NCBI GenBank assembly: GCA_964017235.1 | Contig: OZ024931.1 | Coordinates: 126,367,530 to 126,431,529, forward strand | Length of the DNA stretch: 64,000 nucleotides | Reading direction: 5' to 3' | Origin: Sabellastarte sp. h YS-2021 | Lineage: Eukaryota > Annelida > Polychaeta > Sabellida > Sabellidae | Shown: positions 11,640 to 23,837 of the stretch, piece after piece | Layout of the letters: each line of letters starts with the position of its first letter | How positions within the stretch are numbered: the stretch's first letter is position 1 | Notes under the pieces: model-generated | The model's database searches: none | Told to the model about the DNA's origin: nothing | Seen by the model: only the letters and a program-made list of their open reading frames with translations | Position numbers and translations under genes: made by a program

Positions 11640-11830
11640 TTTTTATTGCACTACAATATCGTACCATGTGGGACTTAATGATGTTCGCGGATGGCCACAG
11701 GGCATCATGGCCAATGTCTAAGAAAAACAGACATTTAACGTTGGCCGTAGCCCATATTGTCATCATGTGATAACTTCTGACCTTTCGTCCTACTTTCTCG
11801 TTGGCCACACGAACTGGTAGCTTCTGTTTA
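11640..11830 (+). repeat. J left ITR
   Basis: Starts TTTTTATTGCACTACAATATCGTACCATGTGGGA. The arm includes GTCTAAGAAAAACAGACATTTA, equivalent to 30,808-30,828 in B2, and TTTCTCGTTGGCC. Confidence 0.8.
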
Positions 11831-12032
11831 ATATACACACTGTTTTCATTTATTTCTCAGTAATTACGTATTGTTGGAGGTTGATTTTTGGTTATTTCTT
11901 TTATTATATAACATATTAGTTTATTCTGTGAAATTTCCGTTTTGACAGGATAAGTATTTCTTTTAATTTTTGGGTGTTTTGAGTTTTCGTTGGTTCATAA
12001 TATTTAGTATGTACGTTTATTGCATATAAAAA

Positions 12033-13732
12033 ATGTCATCCCAGCAAACGAATAAAGACAACAAGTGCAGACGTTTCTGTTTCCCTTTTGATGTAATAAC
12101 TATTGCCCTACCTGTAAGGAATCTGGCAAGGGTGATGACCCCTGTGTCACTTTTGAAACTCATGTACTATTTGCGCTTCTTTCACAGAAGAACAAATGCA
12201 AAAAATTAATCAAAGAAAACTGTTACATCAGACGATGAACTAGATTTATTAGAGGACAAAGTTGAATCTTTTACTGGTACTAATGCAGACCTGGAGAGTG
12301 CTGCTGACAACTTATTTACCTCTCCCCCACGTCCACAGCCCCTACCCTTCAGTTCATTGTCACTCAAAACGCCAGCAAAAACTATTCCACCCACCCCAGG
12401 TATTGCTTTACAGCAGAAAATTGAAACTAATTTAGAAAAATTCCTGCATAACACACTCAACCTGCATTTGCAGCAGTAAATGGGTACATTCCAGGCATCT
12501 ATGTTAGAAGCATTTAAATCTCTCCGAGGAGAGTTATCAAGTGAAAAACAGGCAGAGGTAGTGCAGACCTCGGCCTCAGCTTCTAAACCTGGAACTAGTG
12601 TTGATAACTTGGACCAACTCCACCCGAGACCTACTAATAATCCACCAACCGAGGATATGGATGTGGACTATGATCCAGCACTTCCTCCAGGTCTCGGATC
12701 TGATCGTCAGAATTTCTCGGATCAGAATTTTAATACATCAATGGTACCTACCAAGAAACCCTCGGATAGACCTAAAAACACTCTCACTCTCATAGGAAGC
12801 ATGATAACGATCCAAGATCCGACTTGGACCAATACTCTGACCAATCCGACCAACCTCGGATGTCATGTACCAAACCCAAAAAACATGCTGACAAGAGCAA
12901 ACATAAATCTAGATATGTTTCATCTTCCATGTTTCCCCTTAGCTCAGTTATCAAGGATGCCTTCGATAAGTTTGAGCATGACTTCAAGGCCGCTAATTTA
13001 CCTGAAGGTAAATATATCAAACCACCTTCCACTACAAGGTGGTACAAGGTGGGACAGCCCTGAGGAAAATACAGGAGTTGAATACAGATTTTTAAAAAAT
13101 TTGTATTACTCCAAAGCCCTCTGGGGTCCCAATGGGCGAGGTTCCCCTATCGATTCTTAAGGAATTGGAACACCAAGCTAGACAAAATATATCCACTCTT
13201 GAGAAGTATCAAAATAGTTTGAAGTCGACCTTTAAGAAGGTCAAATCTCAGATTCAGAAAGGTGCCAATCCTGAGAAAGTAGCCAAACATGGATATCAAG
13301 AAGCCTGTGAATATCTTGACCTATGGAATAAGACTATTCTTATTCAACACAGAGCTCTCGCACGTCTTAGCAAATCCTTGGCCCAGATGCCCCATTTGCA
13401 TCCACTTTTAGAGACGCCAAGAACTCAGGAATTCACCCTTTTCGCGTTCCTCCCTGCTCCAGTCTCGATTAGTGAAGGAGGGAGAGGATTTCCTCCTCAC
13501 AAAAGGCACCTCAAAAGACTCTCCTGGTTTCACACCGTATCAGAATAAGCCCTTTCGTGGTCCCCACAAGAAAAGAGGCTCCTACAGGAAACGCCCTTGT
13601 GGGGACAATTCTTCACAAAGCAGAAACCAATTGTTTTCCTCAGGAAGGGGGAAGCCAAACTTCAGAGGCTCCAAGGGTCGTTTTCGACCCCACAACAGGG
13701 AACGAGGGCATGGAAACCCCTCCCCCCAATGA
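12033..13732 (+). pseudogene. J gag-like ORF1, frameshifted
   Basis: ATG at 12,033 (MSSQQTNKD). The N-terminal Cys/His module is recognisable (CRRFCFPFD) but shifts frame near 12,092. A coiled segment with GTFQASMLEAFKSLRGEL starts at 12,480. The conserved PEGKYIKPPSTTRWYKVGQP is intact at about 13,000-13,063, which shows that the stop at this place in B1 is a mutation. The tail is Gly/Arg-rich (NFRGSKGRFRPHNRERGHGN) and ends CAA-TGA at 13,730-13,732. This end overlaps the RT frame, which lies +1 relative to gag. Confidence 0.78.
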
Positions 13733-13739
13733 TTCCTTC

Positions 13740-15750
13740 AAAGCCTCCCTCAGTCCACCAGTAGGAAGTTGCCTTCGTTCTTTCAGAAGAGACTGGCAAA
13801 CAAACAAATGTTCATCCAACATGTTAAAGATTATCACCAATGGCTACGTACTGCCATTCCTCTCAAAACCAAACTTGGTCAGATTTCCTCTGATAATATC
13901 AGAACACAAGGCCCTTCAAAAAGACCAAGCTCTGGCCAATTGTATCCAGTCTCTTCTGTCAAAGAACGCAATCGAAAGGGTGGAAAATATAAAATCTCTC
14001 GGGTTTTACAGTCGCCTGTTTCTAGTCCCCCAGCCTCGCCAAAGGTTCAAAATGGAAACTCCAGAGTCCATCAGGACCTCCCTAATTCCAGGGGAATGGG
14101 TATCGTCGATAGACCTATCGCTTACCTTCACATACCCATCCACCCAAACTCAAGGAAGTACCTAAGGTTTTGCCACAGGTCCCAGGTGTTCCAGTTCACC
14201 TCCCTTCCTTTTGGACTAACCACAGCCCCCCAGGTCTTTACGATGGTCGTAAAGGAAGTGAAACTCATGGCTCTCTTCAGGGGTCTCAGACTACACCAAT
14301 ACCTGGACGACTGGCTGATCAGGTCCCAGACTCTGGAGGAAGCCCAAGTGAACACTCAGGCAGTGGTAGACCTTACCCAATCCTTGGGGTGGATAATAAA
14401 TAAGGAAAAATCAGAACTGAAACCTACTCAGGTGTTTTCGTTTGTGGGCTACCAATATCATCTAGATTTAGCCCTTGTAAAACCTCTCGAGAGATGGCTC
14501 AAACTTCAGGATTTGATCCTACATCTCAAGTCAAAACATGTTTTGACTGCAAGATGTTTGATGTCGCTAATTAGGTTGCTTGCCTCAAAAAAGAAAATGG
14601 TCCCAGAGGGATGCCTTCACATAAGGCCCTTTCAGTTTCACCTCAAGGAGCACTGGAAATATCCGTAGTTGCTGGACAGCCTCCTTCCTTGGACAGAAAT
14701 GATTTGTGCACACCTAGACTGGTGGCAGAGCCCCGTAAATGTGATGAGAGGTGCAGACCTTCATCCCAAAGACCACAGCATCCAACTCTTTACAGACGCC
14801 TCAAACGAAGGTTGGGGCGCTCACTTAAACCAAAGTTCTACAAAGGGTCTGTGGTCAGACAAGAAAAAAAGGCTACACATAAATGTTCTAGAATCGAAGG
14901 TAGTCTCACTGGCCCTTCAAAGCTTCAAAGACCAGTGTCAAAACTGAACAGTGCTAGTTGCAATGGACAACTCAATAAAGTAGCCTACATAAACAAACAA
15001 GGAGGAACTCACTCAGCGGAGATGTGCGCACTCCTGTGGAAGATTATGACATGGTGCCATCATTATCACATAGCGCTGAAAGCCAGCACATTCCAGGGTG
15101 TCTGAATGTGATGGCCGACCTTCTGCCCAGGTCCAACCAAGTTCAGTCAACAGAATGGTCACTGCATCCGCAGGTGTTCCAACAAATCTGTCAGATGTGG
15201 TTTACCCCTCATGTAGATCTATTTGCCACTCATTTGAACCGCAAACTTCCACTCTACGTGTCTCCAATACCAGACCAAAATGCTTGGGACATAGATGCTC
15301 TAAACATAAACTGGTCGGGTCTCACTGCTTATGCTTACCCTCCAACGGCTCTCCTTCACAGGCTAATCCAAAAAATCAGGCAGTGGCATTGCCTGATCAT
15401 AGTAATAGCCCCAGGCTGGCCAGGGATGCCCTGGTTTTAGGACCTAGTGCAGCTCTCTACAGAGATACCACTGCAGCTTCCATGGTCAACAACTCTTCTC
15501 AAACAGTCCCACAGTTATGTGTGCCACAGCAATCCACAACATCTCAACCTCCATGCCTGGTGTCTAGGAGTAGACAGCTCCAAGAACAAGGCTTAGCTGT
15601 GGAGGTGGTAGAGAGAATTGCTGTACCTCAGCAGTCATCAACAGGGACCATCTACAAGTCAAAGTGGGCCCTATTTGAGAGATGGTGCAGAGAAAATTCG
15701 GTGGATTTCTCCTCTCCATCTGTGAAACAAGTCTCAGATTTTTCATGTAC
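13740..15750 (+). pseudogene. J reverse transcriptase-RNase H, broken
   Basis: RT begins around 13,790 (SFRRDWQTNKCSSNMLKIITNGYVLPF). The segment encoding RWRPVIDLSRLNTFLHVE is deleted near 14,040. Motif A is damaged by a deletion at 14,118 that removes the second Asp. YLDD is intact at about 14,300. RNase H (LFTDASNEGWGAHL, 14,790) is readable, but the third acidic block is altered (VAMDNSIK for ATDN). TAG at 15,438-15,440 replaces a Trp codon in GMPWFWDL. The C-terminal tail overlaps the recombinase. Confidence 0.82.
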
Positions 15751-16495
15751 CGGTACCAAGATCTGTCGATGGTTACAGGATGGCCATTGATGACACTTTA
15801 GACCCAAAGGGCCACCATATTGCACGAAGTTCAGACCTTCATAGGTTACTCTCCAGTTTTCACAGGGTTCGTCCCAAAAGTTCCAGGAATCTTCCTAAGT
15901 GGAACATTTCTGTTGTTCTCAATGAGCTCACAAAAGCACCCATTGAGCCTATGAAAGACACAGACCTCAAATATCTTTCTCTCAAAACTGCTTTCTTGCT
16001 AGCTTTGGCCTCTGGCAAGCGTCGCAGCGAAATCCACGCCTGGGTTGCAAACAAAGTGTCTAATCTAGGCCAATTGGAAAAGGTTGCCAAAAGTGTGTCC
16101 CCAGTGACTATTCCTGCTTTGACTACCATTGTAGATAGACAATTCAAAGAAGACAGGATCCTGTGTCCAGTGCGGGCCCTGAGGTACTATTGGGATTGAA
16201 CAAAAGATCTGAGAGGGTCTCAATCCCTCTTTTTCATCTCCTTCAAGAAAAGAAACACCTCAGACATCAGACCCACAACTCTCTCTTCATGATTGAAACA
16301 AACCATTCTACTTTGTTATAAACAAGCAGACCAACAAGCCTTGGACTTGGTCCAAGTTAAAGCGCATGACATTAGGGCCTTTGTGGCCTCTAAGGCCTTT
16401 TATGGTGGGGTATCGGTGGACCAAATCATGCAAGCCTGTCACTGGAATGCTCACAACACATTTACAAATTTTTACCTAAAAGACCTTACTTGATC
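15570..16495 (+). pseudogene. J tyrosine recombinase, broken
   Basis: N-terminus QLQEQGLAVEVVERIAVPQ is followed by a frame break near 15,755. GKRRSEIHAW (first catalytic Arg) is intact. Internal deletions remove part of the VALFPSSDF region. Stops interrupt YYWD-TKDL (16,197) and SS-LKQ (16,290). HDIR, ACHWNAHNTF and FYLKDLT remain, with a stop directly after (16,491). Confidence 0.8.
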
Positions 16496-16559
16496 AGACA
16501 ATGACAACAATATGTATCTGGGACCAGTGGTGGCGGCACAACAAGTCCTAGATCCTTCC

Positions 16560-16920
16560 CCTCAGACCGGTTGTTCGTATTCTGCCAGTGTAAAACTGCA
16601 CCGATTCCGGGATACCGAAAGAAGAAATTGTGTTTCAGCATATCCCCAATCAAATAGGCCCACCAACCGGAAGTAAGATTCGCGAAAAGAAAACATTGAA
16701 GTTCTGAAAGAAATCACTATAAAAGTGATAAAATATATGAAAATATTGGATAAAAGTTTGGAATTTCTTCAGATTCGAGGTTTGTTTCTAATACTTTACG
16801 TTTTCTCAGAATATTATATAGTGACATTTGAAATACTGGCTGTAAAATGTTGCCACGGTGTTTATGTGAAATGCTGTCAATACCGAGATACCGGTGTTAC
16901 CGACCCTGCCCTACCTACAA
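16560..16920. other. Unrelated insertion in the J 3' UTR
   Basis: Sequence between CCCTCAGA and CCCTGCCCTAC has no counterpart in B1 or B2. Near its ends, CCGGGATACCGAAAG (about 16,597) and CCGAGATACCGGTG (about 16,880) share GATACCG. This may be a small transposable element, unidentified. Confidence 0.35.
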
Positions 16921-17101
16921 TCAAAACATCTAGACAGTTTTTAGCACTGTCATCCATTCATTCAGGTTTTTGGCTATTTACAGGCCTGGTCTTCAGGATT
17001 GGGTTGGGTATTTCTAACATTCATTCTAATCTATTACTTCAAAATCTAAGAAAAACTGACATATCTTCCAGTCTCAGCTGTAATCCTGCCACCGGGCGGT
17101 T

Positions 17102-17204
17102 GCATTCAGCATTAAGTCCCACATGGTAAGCTATTGTAGTGCAATAAAATTGAAATTTTAAGTACTTAAATGTAGCTTTTATAAGCTACAAGCTTACCAT
17201 GTGG
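17102..17204 (+). repeat. J internal complementary region
   Basis: TGTCCCACATGGTAAGCTATTGTAG...CTACAAGCTTACCATGTGGG-type sequence. The first half is complementary to the J left end and the second half to a family B right end, joined at ATTGAAATTTTAAG. It is equivalent to 35,072-35,178 in B2. Confidence 0.8.
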
Positions 17205-17349
17205 GGAAATGTCATATACCCTTTCCCAGTGTATACATTAATAGTAAAGCAATAGAAAGAGTGACTAAGTTCAAGTATCTTCGTCACTACATCACAGAAT
17301 CCCTTAGAGATGATGAAGATATGCAACCTGGGTTGCAAAGACATAATCA

Positions 17350-18310
17350 AATTTTTACCAGTGAGAAAAGGTGACTCTTTTCCCTTCTTAAGATGTCATA
17401 GCCGACTAACAAAGAGGGTCCCCAAAGTGTGTCACCAATGATTATTCCAACCTTAACTACTGTAGTAAATAGGCCATTCAAAGAAGACAACCCTTTGCCC
17501 AGTATGGGCCCAGAGGTACTATTTGGATTACACCAGATCCTTTTCATCTCCCAAAAGAATGATCATACCTCAGACATCAGACCAGTTACCCTCTCTTCTT
17601 GGTTAAAACAAACTAACCTCTTGTGCCATTTTCAAGCAGACCTACATGCCTTGGACAAAATCATGTAAGCTTGTCACTGGAAGGCACTCATCACCTTCAC
17701 AAATTTTTATCTGACTTGGTCAGACAGCAACAACAATGTATACCTGGGTCCTGTGATACCATCTCAACAAGTCCCAACAATGCCTCAGAATAGTCATCCT
17801 CCAGAGAAAAAATGAGGAGGGGGAGGCACAGAGTCTAAGTAACCAAGTCCAGTGCCTTACAATCCAGGATCATCAAGTACCGCAAATACCATCTCAGGAC
17901 CTGGATCTTGGGACTGTCACTCAGGCTTTTGGCCTTTGCAGTACCTGGTTTTGACTTGTGCACTGTGATAGAGATATGATTCAGCACTTAGACATTTTAA
18001 GTTACTGTAGCGCAATAAAACTGAAAATTTAAGTACTTAAATATAATTTTATAAACTATAGCCAAAAAGCTTACCATAAGGGACTATGTAGATTCATACT
18101 CTGCCTGCAAATATTCCAACTTGAAGAAAGAAGTTGTGTACTATGTCACAATTTGTGTCATCCAAGGCAGCAGGTGGTGCAGCTGAGCAGACACTTCGGT
18201 CATTACAGGCTGATTTTTCTAGAGTTGTCTGAGCTGTCAGCTGCTACCCCAAGCATCACTTTATCCCACATGGTAAACCTGTTAGCTTATAAATAATTAA
18301 AATTGTCAGG
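17350..18310 (+). mobile_element. DIRS family B fragment K (YR remnant to right end)
   Basis: Decayed 3' part only: recombinase remnant at 17,415-17,790, purine tract (GAGAAAAAATGAGGAGGGGGAGGCAC, 17,804-17,829), conserved 3' UTR block (CTGTCACTCAGGCTTTTGGC, 17,917), a degenerate internal complementary region at 17,975-18,100, and a right end (CCCACATGGTAAACCTGTTAGCTTATAAATAATTAAAATTG) near 18,263-18,303. Confidence 0.7.
17415..17790 (+). pseudogene. K tyrosine recombinase remnant
   Basis: Matches the GPQSVSPMIIPTLTTVV and SSWLKQTNLLCHFQADLHALD regions of the other copies. The HxxR block is deleted, then ACHWKA...TFTNFYL resumes near 17,668. Strongly degraded. Confidence 0.65.
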
Positions 18311-19379
18311 TTAAAAAAACTGCAGTGTTTGTTATAGGTAAATATTGCATTTACATCATCAACAAGAAGTTTGTTTTTCAGGGAACCATTTGTCTGCTTA
18401 CAATTAGTTCTGAAAATAATGAATAGATTTAAGTAAAAGTTGTGGGTACTGGATAAAAGGCAGAAGTAATTTAATTTTGTAAAAGATTGAGATCATAATT
18501 CTGGACACAAAAATAACCTACAGTTTTTCAAATTTCTATTTTCAGTGACTTTGGTTTTCTGTTTGATATGACTCCAAAATGAAATAAGAAAGTCTTTAGG
18601 AAATTTTTTGTGTGGCTAAAGGAAGTTGTGAATACAGCTTTGGCAAGATTTGGGTTATACCAAAATACTTCTTAGGGGGAGGTCTGCAAAGGTGACTTCC
18701 GGTTTTTAGCAAATATTATACAGCCAAGCAAAATTATTTAACCATACGGTATAAAATGGACAAAAGTGTGTAACCTTATTTTACCACATCTTCATTTCTC
18801 TTACAAACTTCGGTTTGAAGTGTAAAAATCTGATTATAAGACATATCTATTCAATGACGACTCTGATTTCATTTTTAATTGATAATATAAAAATTAAGTA
18901 CTGATGGGTTGCTTTTCTTTCATCACCAATCACTTATTAATACATAAAATATGGCCATATTTAGTAGATGACCAATGCTAGGTCTCAGGTTTATGATTAT
19001 AGTTTTCTGCCTTCTGCAACAATAGCTTTGAAGCATATCCTTAGTTAAAGGTATAAATAGATATAAGAACATCAAGTTTTTACCCCTCATCCTAGTTGTA
19101 CTATGCGTGTATTATGTTCATTCAAGAGCAGTGGGTAGAGAGGGTTAGTGCATGTATTCTACAACTCTAGTTCTGAAACTCTTCACTACAAGGGTTTTTA
19201 GTTGAATCTTTGATTCGAGTTATGTACTGAGTTGCGGCCATGAGTACCACGTCTGGCTTTCTGTAATGTCCCGGATGTCCTAGAAACAATTGTTTACTAT
19301 TGTGATGGCCTACTCGAACGAGTCTTTTTTTAACCATTTTGTCTGCTGGTTTCTAGATGTGAAACGCCAATTAATTGTA
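18311..19379. other. No gene recognised
   Basis: AT-rich, low-complexity stretches and no supported ORF, RNA gene or repeat boundary. The copy of TTTGTCTGCTGGTTT at 19,338-19,352 recurs just beyond the far end of Helitron 2. Confidence 0.45.
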
Positions 19380-19450
19380 TCCCCGACGCGAAGCGGGGAT
19401 ACTATGGATTCATCATCGTCCGCGCCCTCGTCCGCGTCCGCAGAGATTTA

Positions 19451-19750
19451 TTGTTAGCGACCTACAGTCCACATTTCTTTCCAGATTTCTTTCATATTTG
19501 GCAGGTGGCTTGATATGGTAGAGGACTCGCCACCCTATCTTTTTGGTAGGCTGTATGTCTAAATTAGGCCTGTGGTAGACAAAAATGTCTAAAATGTGGA
19601 ATATTGCTTGTTAGCGACCTACAGTCCACATTTCTTTCCAGATTTCTTTCATATTTGGCAGGTGGTTTGGTATGCAAGAGGACTCGCCACCCTATCTTTT
19701 TGGTAGGCTTTATGTCTAAATTAGGCCTGTGGTAGACAAAAATGTCTAAA
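19451..19750. repeat. Two copies of a roughly 165-bp Helitron 5' repeat
   Basis: GTTAGCGACCTACAGTCC starts both copies (19,453 and 19,613). The same repeat recurs in Helitron 3 (27,001-27,140). It ends with AGACAAAAATGTCTAAAATG. Confidence 0.85.
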
Positions 19751-19754
19751 ATGC

Positions 19755-22350
19755 ATTAAAATTCATGAAATCATGCACTAAATCACTTATAACTTGAAAA
19801 GTGTTGCGTTTAGAGCATTTTGTTAAAATATGTTATTCAGCTACTTTTTTCATAGCTACAACATGGTGAGTAACTTGGGTGTCTGTCTTAATAGCTAAGT
19901 GAGTAATAGCTACTTTTGGGCTTTTCACTAACTTCCATCATGAGTAAAATCACTTGTAATTTGAAAAGTATTGCATTTAGAGAATTTTGTATAAATATGT
20001 TATTCAGCTACTTTTGGGTCAGCTATAACATAGTGAAATTTCAGACCTGTAGCTCATGGCATAGCTGAGTAATAGCTACTTTTAGGTTGTCACTGTTGAG
20101 TAAATTACTTATAACTTGAAAAGTATTGCATTTAGAGTATTTTGTTTCAATATGTTATTCACCTATTTCGGAGTCAGCTATAACATAGTGAAGTTCCAGA
20201 CCTGTGGCTCATTGCATAGCTGAGTAATAGCTACTTTGAAGTTCACACTGTTGAGTAAATCAGTTGTAACTTGAAAACTATTGCATTTACAGCATTTTGT
20301 ATAAATATGTTATTCAGCTACTTTTGGGTCAGCTATAACATAGTAAAATTTCAGACCTGTAGCTCATGGCATTGCCGAGTAATAGCTACTTTGAGGTTAT
20401 CACTGTTGAGTAAATCAGTTGTAACTTGAAAATTATTGCAGTTACAGTATTTTGCTTAAATATGTTGTTCACCTACTTTTGGGTCAGCTCAGCGTTCGAA
20501 ACTCCCGCCAGCCCGCAAGCAATTTGCTGTTAACTTTAAGGTCGGGCTCTTATATTTTCGTAGATGCAAGCCCGGATGCTTGTAACATATCTGAAGCGAT
20601 TTTTTTTGTAAAATAAGGGTTAATAGAGGAATATTTACACATTTTGTCTTGTTTTCATCATCGTTTCGGCAGTAGCCATATTGCTTTTGTGTCAAGCAAT
20701 CTGATTGGACGAAAAGTGTTAAGCAGAACCCAGTGGCGATGTCGTAAAGTATTAGTTGGTGTAAAGCAACACATATGCACGGAATTGTTAAGGTACTTTG
20801 ATATATTTAAGCTAGTGCATTTGTTGGTATTTGTCACCCAAAATGAAGCTGCCCTATTTTATCTTTTCGACTTAAGTGATCCCTGCTTTGTAAATAGCCT
20901 TTTGTTGATACCCTGGCTCACTTTAAAGTTTTTTCTCAAATTTGATCTGATCTTAATCCATGTTAGTGAATACAGCCCCTGAGCTCCCAAGCCTCAGGTT
21001 TGTTTACTCCAACTATTGAGGGTATTGTCACCCTTTAGAAGGAAGATAAAATCTTCAAAATTTGGGCCAATTTTTAATCGGATCCAGGGGTGAATCCAGC
21101 CTTTAAGTTAGGTGGGGATTTAGATCAGAGTAAGGTGGGGGTTCACATCAGACATACCATAACTAAGGGGTCGGGGTGGGATCAGAGGCCCTTATGTGGT
21201 TATAAAAATAACAGTATTTGAAAAAAGTCAAGGAAAGGGGAAGAGGGTTTCCCAATCAGTTGATTTCCACATACTGTGACAAATCTTGGGGACTGGGTGG
21301 GGGCTTGGATGGGGAGAGGAGTGTTTAGTTTTTAATTGCTTTTGGAAACTACATTCCTGGGTTTGAATCCATGTGGGAAAATTAGGTATAGATTTTAATT
21401 TGAAAATATTTCACATCAAAATGGTAAATCAGAATGTATCGCGTAACTTTTGACAATAAATAAATTAATCAAGAGTTGTGATTTTAACCTAGAGGTTAAC
21501 AAGCCTGGCCTCTCATTCACCATAAGCTCTGTGTGGGTTCTAATACCACAAGTGGCAATGCTGTGAGCCTGTGTCAGTTATTATGACCCTCGCTGGTAAA
21601 AATGGTATACATCTTAATTTTAACCAATTATCAAAACAAATCAACACAACTTGTCACTTTTTTGATTTTTCACATTTTTTCTGTCTAAGAAATGTCAAGT
21701 TTTAAAAAAAAACTTGCAACTTTTGACTTGGGCTTCCAACTTTCCAAAGTTAGAAGCCTGACAGCCATCAACTTTTTTGCACGAGTTTTGAACACTGGGT
21801 CAGCTATAACATAGTGAAATTACAGACCTGTAGCTCATGGCACAACTGAGCAATAGCTATTTTCAGGTACTGACTGTTGAGTAAATCACTTGTAACTTGA
21901 AAAATATTGCATTTGGAGTATTTTGTTAAAATATGTTGTTCCCCTACTTTTGGGTCAGCTATAACATCGTGAAATTACAGACCTATAACTCATGGCATAG
22001 CTGAGCAATAGCTATTTTGAGGTTCTTACTATTGAGTAAATCAGTTGTAACTTGAAAACTATTGCATTTACAGTATTTTGCTTAAATATTTTGTTCACCT
22101 ACTCTTGGGTCAGCTATAACATAGTAAAAAATCAGACGTAGCTCATTGCACAGCTGAGTAATAGCTACTTTGAGGTTCTCACTCTTGAGTAAATCAGTTA
22201 TAACATGAAAACTATTACATTTACAGTATTTTGTTTAAATATGTTATTCACATAATTTTTGGTCAGCTATAACAGAGTGAAATTGCAGACCTATATATCA
22301 TGGCATAGCTGACTAATATCTACTTTCAGGTTCTCACTGTTGAGTAAATC
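19755..22350. repeat. Approximately 165-bp satellite array, split by the hAT-like element
   Basis: Units contain GGGTCAGCTATAACATAG, GCATAGCTGAGTAATAGCTACTT and GTTGAGTAAATCA. The array is interrupted exactly at GGGTCAGCT by the insertion at 20,490-21,797. Confidence 0.85.
20490..21797. mobile_element. Non-autonomous hAT-like DNA transposon
   Basis: 1,308 bp flanked by an exact 8-bp duplication, GGTCAGCT (20,482-20,489 and 21,798-21,805). The left terminus is CAGCGTTCGAAACTC. The right terminus read on the minus strand is CAGTGTTCAAAACTC, so the termini form 15-bp imperfect inverted repeats starting CAG. An 8-bp duplication with such termini is diagnostic of hAT elements. The longest plus-strand frame (20,644-20,982) shows no transposase motif, so it is a deletion derivative. 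Confidence 0.88.
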
Positions 22351-22499
22351 ATTGTATCCACTGGATAGCCGCAGTGTGTAGAGAGATTTCACCATTACCG
22401 CTGTAACGAAAAAAAAATTATAGCTAACCTCAAGTTTGCAAGGTATATTACAGGGTGCACCACTGTCACAGTATTCTATTGGTAGGCTTTATGTCTCAA

Positions 22500-23510
22500 T
22501 TAGGCCTACTAAAATGAGTAATTTTGCATTTTCTCTGAAAGTATTGCAGATAGCCAATTTTTCTTAAATAACTCATTCACCTACTTTTTGGAGAGCTTTC
22601 ACATGCTGAAATTCCAGACCTGTAGGTAATTACTCACCTACTCATAATGAGTAAATGCAAATTATCTCTAAAAGTATTGCAGATAGCAAATTTTTCTCAA
22701 ATAACTCATTCAACTACTTTTGGGAGAGCTTTCACTTGGTGAAGTTTCAGACCCATAGCTAATTATTCACCTACTCAAAATGAGTAAATGCAAATTATCT
22801 CTAAAAGTATTGCAGATAGCCAATTTTTGTCAAATAACTCCTTCACCTACTTTTGGGAGAGCTTTCACTTGGTGAAGTTTCAGACCCGTAGCTAATTAAT
22901 TACTCACCTACTCAAAATGAGTAAATGCAAATTATCTCTAAAACTATTGCAGATAGCCAATTTCTCTCAAATAACTGCTTCACCTACTTTTGGGAGAGCT
23001 TTCACTTGGTGAAGTTTCAGACCCATGGCTAATTACTCACCTACTCAAAATGAGTAAATGCAAATGATCTCTAAAAGTATTGCAGATAGCCAATTTTTAT
23101 CAAATAACTCCTTCACCTACTTTTGGGAGAGCTTTCATTTGGTGAAGTTTGAGACCCGTAGCTAATTATTCACCTACTCAAAATGAGTAAATGCTAATTA
23201 TCTCTGAAAGTATTGCAGATAACCAATTTTTATCAAATAACTCATTCATCTACTTTTGGGAGAGCTTTCACATGGTGAAGTTCCAGAACCATAGGTAATT
23301 ACTCGCCTACTGAAAATGAGTAAATTCGAATTATCTCTTAAAAGTATTGGTAGATAGCCAATTTTTGTCAAATAACTCATTCACCTACTTTTGGGAGAGC
23401 TTTCACTTGGTGAAGTTTCAGACCCGTAGCTGATTATTCACCTACTCAAAATGAGTAAATGCGAATTATCTCGAAAAGTATTGCAGGTAGCCAGTATTTC
23501 TCAAATAACT
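22500..23510. repeat. 132-bp minisatellite array of Helitron 2, about 7.5 units
   Basis: Same unit as 7,977-9,320, with CTACTCAAAATGAGTAAATGC hairpin in each copy and GGGAGAGCTTTCACTTGGTG spacer. Confidence 0.9.
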
Positions 23511-23837
23511 CATTAATATGAAAACAACTTATAGGAAGTCATGGGCTGCGAATCTTTTGATGTGGTCAGATTTGACCTTGGGCACCTCCTTCTTATTATT
23601 GGTCCTAGAGGTTTGCAATGTGAAAACGACTTATAGGAAATCATGGGCTGCGAATCTTTTGATGTAGTCAGACTTCACCTTGGGCCCCTGCTACAGGGTC
23701 AAATAAGTGTAGCCAAACTTAAAAGTGCTTTCAGCTTGCTTATTAACGAAAAATGCTGATTATCTTCTAAATTATGTTAGTTGGCATTCGTCGGTGGATA
23801 CATCCTGCATCTGGCCACAGATGCGTCCTTGGTCTAG

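Larger units (their letters stand above)
11638..17215 (+). mobile_element. DIRS-type retrotransposon copy J, decayed, right ITR lost
   Basis: Family B element with left ITR, gag, RT-RNase H, YR and an internal complementary region, but the right ITR is missing beyond 17,205. Gag lacks several hundred bp in the middle relative to B1. All frames carry shifts and stops. About 360 bp of unrelated DNA (16,560-16,920) replaces the 3' UTR region that holds the purine tract in sister copies. Confidence 0.88.
19380..23837 (+). mobile_element. Helitron 2 (non-autonomous, both ends present)
   Basis: The 5' end is TCCCCGACGCGAAGCGGGGA after host A. The 3' end is GCATCTG-gcca-CAGATGC hairpin, GTCCTTGGT, then CTAG followed by host T, as expected for rolling-circle insertion between A and T without target duplication. 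No Rep-helicase frame exists. Contents in order are two approximately 165-bp units at 19,451-19,750, 165-bp satellites to 20,481, a hAT-like insertion, more satellites to 22,350, 132-bp satellites at 22,500-23,510, and a doubled unit containing TCATGGGCTGCGAATCTTTTG at 23,517-23,700. Confidence 0.85.

Noticed and set aside
20644..20982. 112-codon frame as hAT transposase
   Set aside because: No dimerisation or catalytic motif of hAT transposases, and too short.
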